A stretch of 62,473 nucleotides of DNA, from assembly GCA_946803715.1 (NCBI GenBank), contig CAMPET010000067.1, positions 84,334-146,806 of the forward strand, in the 5' to 3' direction. The translations under genes were made by a program, and so were the position numbers. Positions within the stretch are counted from its first letter, which is position 1. Each line of letters begins with the position of its first letter. The stretch comes from Beroe ovata (Eukaryota > Ctenophora > Nuda > Beroida > Beroidae). Shown here in pieces: positions 58,185 to 62,473 of the stretch. The notes under the pieces are model-generated. The model was not told the DNA's origin and did not search any database. It saw nothing but the letters and a program-made list of their open reading frames with translations.

Positions 58185-61104
58185 CTGAAAAACAGGACAG
58201 TCTCATCATCATGTAATCCAAGAGATCAATCTGCAAATCCTGGTTTGAAATGTAGATGCCTCCAACTTAGATGGAAATCTAGATCTCACCAACCTCAAAT
58301 CTATGCTTGGTTGATACTCGATCATCGTCAGCTATAATTTATCCCAACGTAAGTGTTTAACACAATGCAGACAACAGGAGGAGCATGACATATGAACCAC
58401 CAACAGAATCAATTGAGCATCCCTCTCACGCCCGGCACAAGGAGTTGTGCTACACTGCATGGCCGATAATCTCGATACATCCAATCCAATGTAGCACTTG
58501 TCAGTTGCTGTGTACTCATATTTATATTACATTAGGTAACTGCTTCCCACTGATCATTTCAATATTAGCCCTGTGACCAGCATCAGAATCACTATCAAAC
58601 CTAGTTCAGTGGTATATAGGTAATTCCCGCTAGATGAAATATATCTTATGAAGTTCAATTGCAATTGATTGAGGCGAATGAAGCAATTTGTGAATAATTG
58701 GTGGTAATTTGCAGATGAGTGTTGTTAATGGGATGATAAAAGTTAGGCGCACTGTTAGATATGTATCGTAGGTGGTTGTGAGATACATATCTCACAGTAA
58801 ATGGTTGTAAATATGAATCTTGCATATCCCTTGCAAATAAAAGAAAAAAACAAAGCATAAGCACTTTATACTCAAACATCATTCTGAATTCTGTTATTTT
58901 ATGCTTCAGGAAACTTTGCAAACGTCACGAGTTGCAATAATCATCGAAAAAGGAAAGAAAACATTTCGACATTGAGATAGGTACTAAGTGGTACTCTAGC
59001 GCCACATATGCAATATATAATATTGTTGAGTGCGGATAGCGCACTTTTAACTGTCTGTACTCTGTATGCTCATCATTTATTATTAATATTCATATTACCT
59101 ACTTCATTAGACATAATTTTGTTGACTTGAAAGGAAGCTTGAAGTCAAATTTGAACACTGAAAACCATGTCTAAGAAGCCTATGAATTGTGTCTATAACT
59201 GGGTGTTGTAGTGTTAAGCCGTATTGAAGTGTCATCAAGCTCAATACCTTTTTAAATCTTTTTTGAATGACCTGATTTGGATAGTCTAATTTTCACGTTT
59301 GCCAAAGTAGAAGACTGGATGGAAAATTGAAATAGTTGAATAAAATAATTGGTTTGACCACTGCTGAAACAAGTACAAACAAATATGACGTAGAAGCTGT
59401 GTAGATATGGTTCATAGTTGCAAGAAGCCAGATGGATATGCTTAGCACCTATTCCATACTTATGAGTAGCTATCATGTTGTGACCATATCCTAATAAGAT
59501 TGCCTTATGGCAATCCATCATTATCAAGGTTGATACATAACCAGATTGGTTAATAAGAGATTGGGAGCATACTATAAGTCAGGATCTGTCATATTTGAAT
59601 CATATTTCGGTTGGTTTAATCAGAAAAACTGTCAAGTATTCGAAGTTTCAGAAAAGATTGAGCACTGTCCTCAAATACTCGGTGAAGTATGCAGTGTCAC
59701 ACAAAAACACATTTCCACGAAGGCAATAAACACGGCAGACCACTATATAACTAATCAGTTAGCTAGAGATGATAAATTGAGCAGCCAAGAGGAGGTCTAT
59801 TATAGCTCCGGAGACTATAACCTCAATCACAAAACTACTAGGTTAGTGACTCACTATAGACCATCACAATATCACATGTTTAGAGTTCTGTATATAAGAA
59901 CTGTAACTGAGGGCATGGTTTTAACATTGTCCAGACACTTTTCAGATTCGTCTTTTTCCACGTAATCTAGATTATTATTGTTATTGCAAAGTGCAGGATG
60001 TGTACAAGTATGTTTTCTAACATATTATGGGTTCTACTCCGAATATGTGATGAATGAAAGGGGATAATGGATATGTTTTTAAATGTCCCCATGATATTTA
60101 GACCATGTTTGCGTTGCGATGTGTAAAAACTAAAAGTACGCCAACAAAAATCAATTTCAAGATCATTTACACTATCTTTACGGTACCTCAGTACAAACAT
60201 AATTTTTATGAAAATTCAGAGACTAGATTTAACAGACTATCGCTGCTATGAAGTTCTAAAGTAACAAGATGACAAACAACTAAATCTTTTTAGAGTGATT
60301 TGCATCCTCACACTTCAACATTGACACACTCCAACATGAACTTCAAACGAAGCACATGACACATCACAAAGCCGGCCTCCAATATGAACATATATCCGGC
60401 ATGTCTGGTGCATTTTAGCAGTTTAAATTGAAATTTCAAAGATGGATCCGATATTGATGACTAAATCGTTACAGGAACCGCACATTGGCAAGGTATATGT
60501 TGATTCATGAACCTTTGGTGTCCGGTCGGAACCAGAGTTTTTACAAATAAACTCGAAAATTGTTTCGTTTTCCTTGGTTGCCTTCCTATGAAAGCTATGA
60601 ACAGAAAATGTGTGAAAAGTATCAAACCGGATAAACTGGTAAAGGAATGGATATGGTTTATTAAGAAGTTTGTCTAGGAAGACAATTTTAAAAATTTTTG
60701 ATCAATAACGTGTCAACAGCGCAGGACTGCCTTGATTGTACCGCTTTCGACAAACTCATGACTCAAAAGAACTTACGCTACAGGCACGTTCATATTACTA
60801 TATTATGTTAGTATGCCGATTACCGATACGTTACTAGAAAAAAAACTAGGCCTTTCTCAAGTTTCATGTTTCCACCTTTTCATCACAATATTATTTCTTT
60901 CATAACCACCGATTTCATGTGTAGATCATATCACACGAATTTCAACATTATTCTACACAATTATTTATTTCCATAAGTACCACAATGAATTCCGAATACA
61001 ATATGTATCGCGTTGGCTGCTGGTTTTAAACATAACTGAAGGTTTTGAACTCAATTCCAACGAGTTACTCGGGAATAAGCAAGTATAATGGTATCCGAAC
61101 TTAC
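58185..61104. other. Intron-like stretch, no supported exon
   Basis: AT-rich; plus frame 59546-59965 (139 codons) has no motif, splice or codon support and is not called. Confidence 0.5.
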
Positions 61105-61383
61105 TTGATAGTAGCCCTGAGCCACAGATCTCTGTGGTTGACACCATTGTGGTCAGCACCCAGCTGGGGTTGAGTGTGGTTGTCCACCTCACCAGACTCC
61201 CTCAGTATGGTATCATGATGTGCAGGGTCTTCCCCTCTTATAGGGTGACCACAGAATTTGCTCGGTGTGTGCAGCTGCTCCCCAGACGAGAGCGATGTTT
61301 CTCTGACTATGAGAGGGTTGTTGAAGTGGTTGTCCAAGGGAGCTGATGAGTCCGCCTCTATGATGTTCAGTTCCTCCATGTGC
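61105..61383 (-). CDS. Coding exon 2 of the upstream chain
   Basis: Acceptor CAATTTCAG|, donor ATCAA|gtaagt, 279 nt, phase 2 to 2. Reads HMEELNIIEADSSAPLDN... DLWLRATIK. His/Asn-rich, no domain. Confidence 0.65.
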
Positions 61384-61636
61384 CTGAAATTGTGGTTGTC
61401 ACATGACCTAAGTTCTATCATACAGTGGAAGTAAACCCAAATGTTCCGATTTTCAAAATTGGGGGGGAAGCAGGGATGGAGCTGTAGCTGATTAAAACTA
61501 CACTATAGACATACAATATGTATTTTTTGGACATTGGACACTATGATAATGTCACTTTTTTTGAAAAAAGTTTTTTCAGGTACAGAATTGGCAGTGATCT
61601 GTACGGAAGCTCCAGGGACCCCCCCAAACAACTCAC

Positions 61637-61719
61637 CCTGCCTCATTGATGGGTCCGGGGTCAGTGAGAGGACAAACTAAGAGAGGTGAGACCAGGATGG
61701 TGTTTGTATCGTCTGTCAT
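61637..61719 (-). CDS. First coding exon of the upstream chain
   Basis: ATG at 61719 (MTDDTNTILVSPLL), 27 codons plus 2 nt, donor GCAGG|gtgagt; GG|G then joins HMEEL in the next exon. This is the most upstream start found on this strand. Whether the chain reaches the CNG channel or is a separate gene is unresolved. Confidence 0.6.
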
Positions 61720-62473
61720 CACATCACGCGGTCGGCAGTGTCGGGGTTGTGTATGTGTGAGAGTGGGCTCTGGTTCGTTGTAACAGTTTGCAATCCTTCA
61801 CATAGCACCGCTGGGAATTTATATTTCTCAGATTTGGTTAATCTGAATGGATTGATCTTGGTAATCAATAGAGTGACGTTAGTGTGGATACGATGATTTT
61901 AACTCGGAGGAAAACAAAAGCGACATAAAAGCATGTAGATCTCAGCTCTTAGAACTTCGACAGTCGATTGAAGTATAGTGAAATAGTGCCAGATATAGGT
62001 AATTCCGAAAATTACGGAGGAATTCAGCTACTGAATGTCTACTCCCAGATGCTAAACCTACAGCTACAGCAAGATAATTCTCGGGGAGATATTGTGTGAA
62101 AAATTACAGTGAAATTTGCTTGTGATTTCTAATACACCGTACTGATGCTGTGGGAGTACTGCAGTATAAGGAGTACTGCAGTAGTTAGGAGTTTAGCAGT
62201 TTTTTGAAATCGAGGTCATGATTCTTATAGTCGAGAATTCAGAAGGTCATGTAGGACACTGTCACACGTAAACTCTTCTCAACATATGAAAACAGTAACA
62301 ACAAACAGGTTAGACAAAGTTTTAGTCTGTTGCATAGGTCGTAGAACAAGCTGTTAGACCAAAGCTGATAGCTGGTTATCTAATAGTTAGTAAAAGTGGA
62401 AGCGAGTGATCTGTGAGCTATTCACACTTAGCGCTTCTTGTAACTTTCGTGTGTGTGTGTGTGTGTGTGTGTG
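61720..62473. other. Upstream flank, possible promoter region
   Basis: 5' flank of the most upstream exon. An AGTACTGCAGTA duplication near 62153-62182 and a closing (TG)n run at 62448-62473; nothing else recognised. Confidence 0.5.

Noticed and set aside
59546-59965. 139-codon plus-strand frame
   Set aside because: AT-rich, no recognisable motif, no neighbouring exons, no promoter context.

Overview
The window is nuclear DNA of an animal. Its genes are split by introns with GT/AG borders, it is AT-rich, it is full of (TG)n/(CA)n microsatellites, and it encodes animal-type families: SEC23, a cyclic nucleotide-gated (CNG) channel, UDP-glucuronosyltransferase-like and polypeptide-GalNAc-transferase-like enzymes, a two-KH RNA-binding protein and a PIM-like kinase. 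Compact introns, a PIM-like kinase and intronless glycosyltransferases would suit an early-branching metazoan such as a demosponge, but nothing here fixes the species.

Layout. Minus strand: PIM-like kinase (43-876); complete SEC23 (5317-9961, about 15 exons); a two-KH protein (13846-19816, 9 exons, about 721 aa); the CNG channel (body 26112-33697); and a long run of coding-like exons upstream of it (35908-61719). Plus strand: three intronless membrane glycosyltransferase genes, namely two near-identical GT27 copies (22458-24179 and 27049-28794) and one UGT-like GT1 gene (47936-49543). The second GT27 copy lies antisense inside the last intron of the channel. The UGT lies antisense among the channel's candidate upstream exons.

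The most striking object is the channel gene. I rebuilt its splice junctions by hand and every phase in the channel body closes. Two adjacent paralogous exons (31952-32604 and 30902-31584) each encode S4-S5-pore-S6-C-linker. Both start in phase 0 and end in phase 2, so including both would break the frame; this is the signature of mutually exclusive splicing of a whole pore module. The C-terminal exon is also duplicated (28935-28994 and 26112-26345, both opening AARKKL), apparently together with the neighbouring GT27 gene. Upstream, five ORF-exons (36, 39, 42, 44.8 and 45.1 kb) begin at their own ATG and end at a phase-0 donor, matching the phase-0 acceptor of the first common exon. Further upstream a second group ends in phase 2 and can join exon 50447-50375, which leads by phase 0 in the same direction. 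This resembles a bank of alternative amino termini feeding one channel, but needs transcripts to prove it.

The assembly contains four single-N joins (4433, 18620, 34959, 47319). Three of them separate near-identical flanks, so these duplications are probably unmerged haplotype ends rather than biology. The 34959 case falsely doubles about 1.15 kb, including one candidate channel exon. Remaining gene-free stretches hold microsatellites, minisatellites, GC-rich hairpins and two MITE-like inverted-repeat elements.
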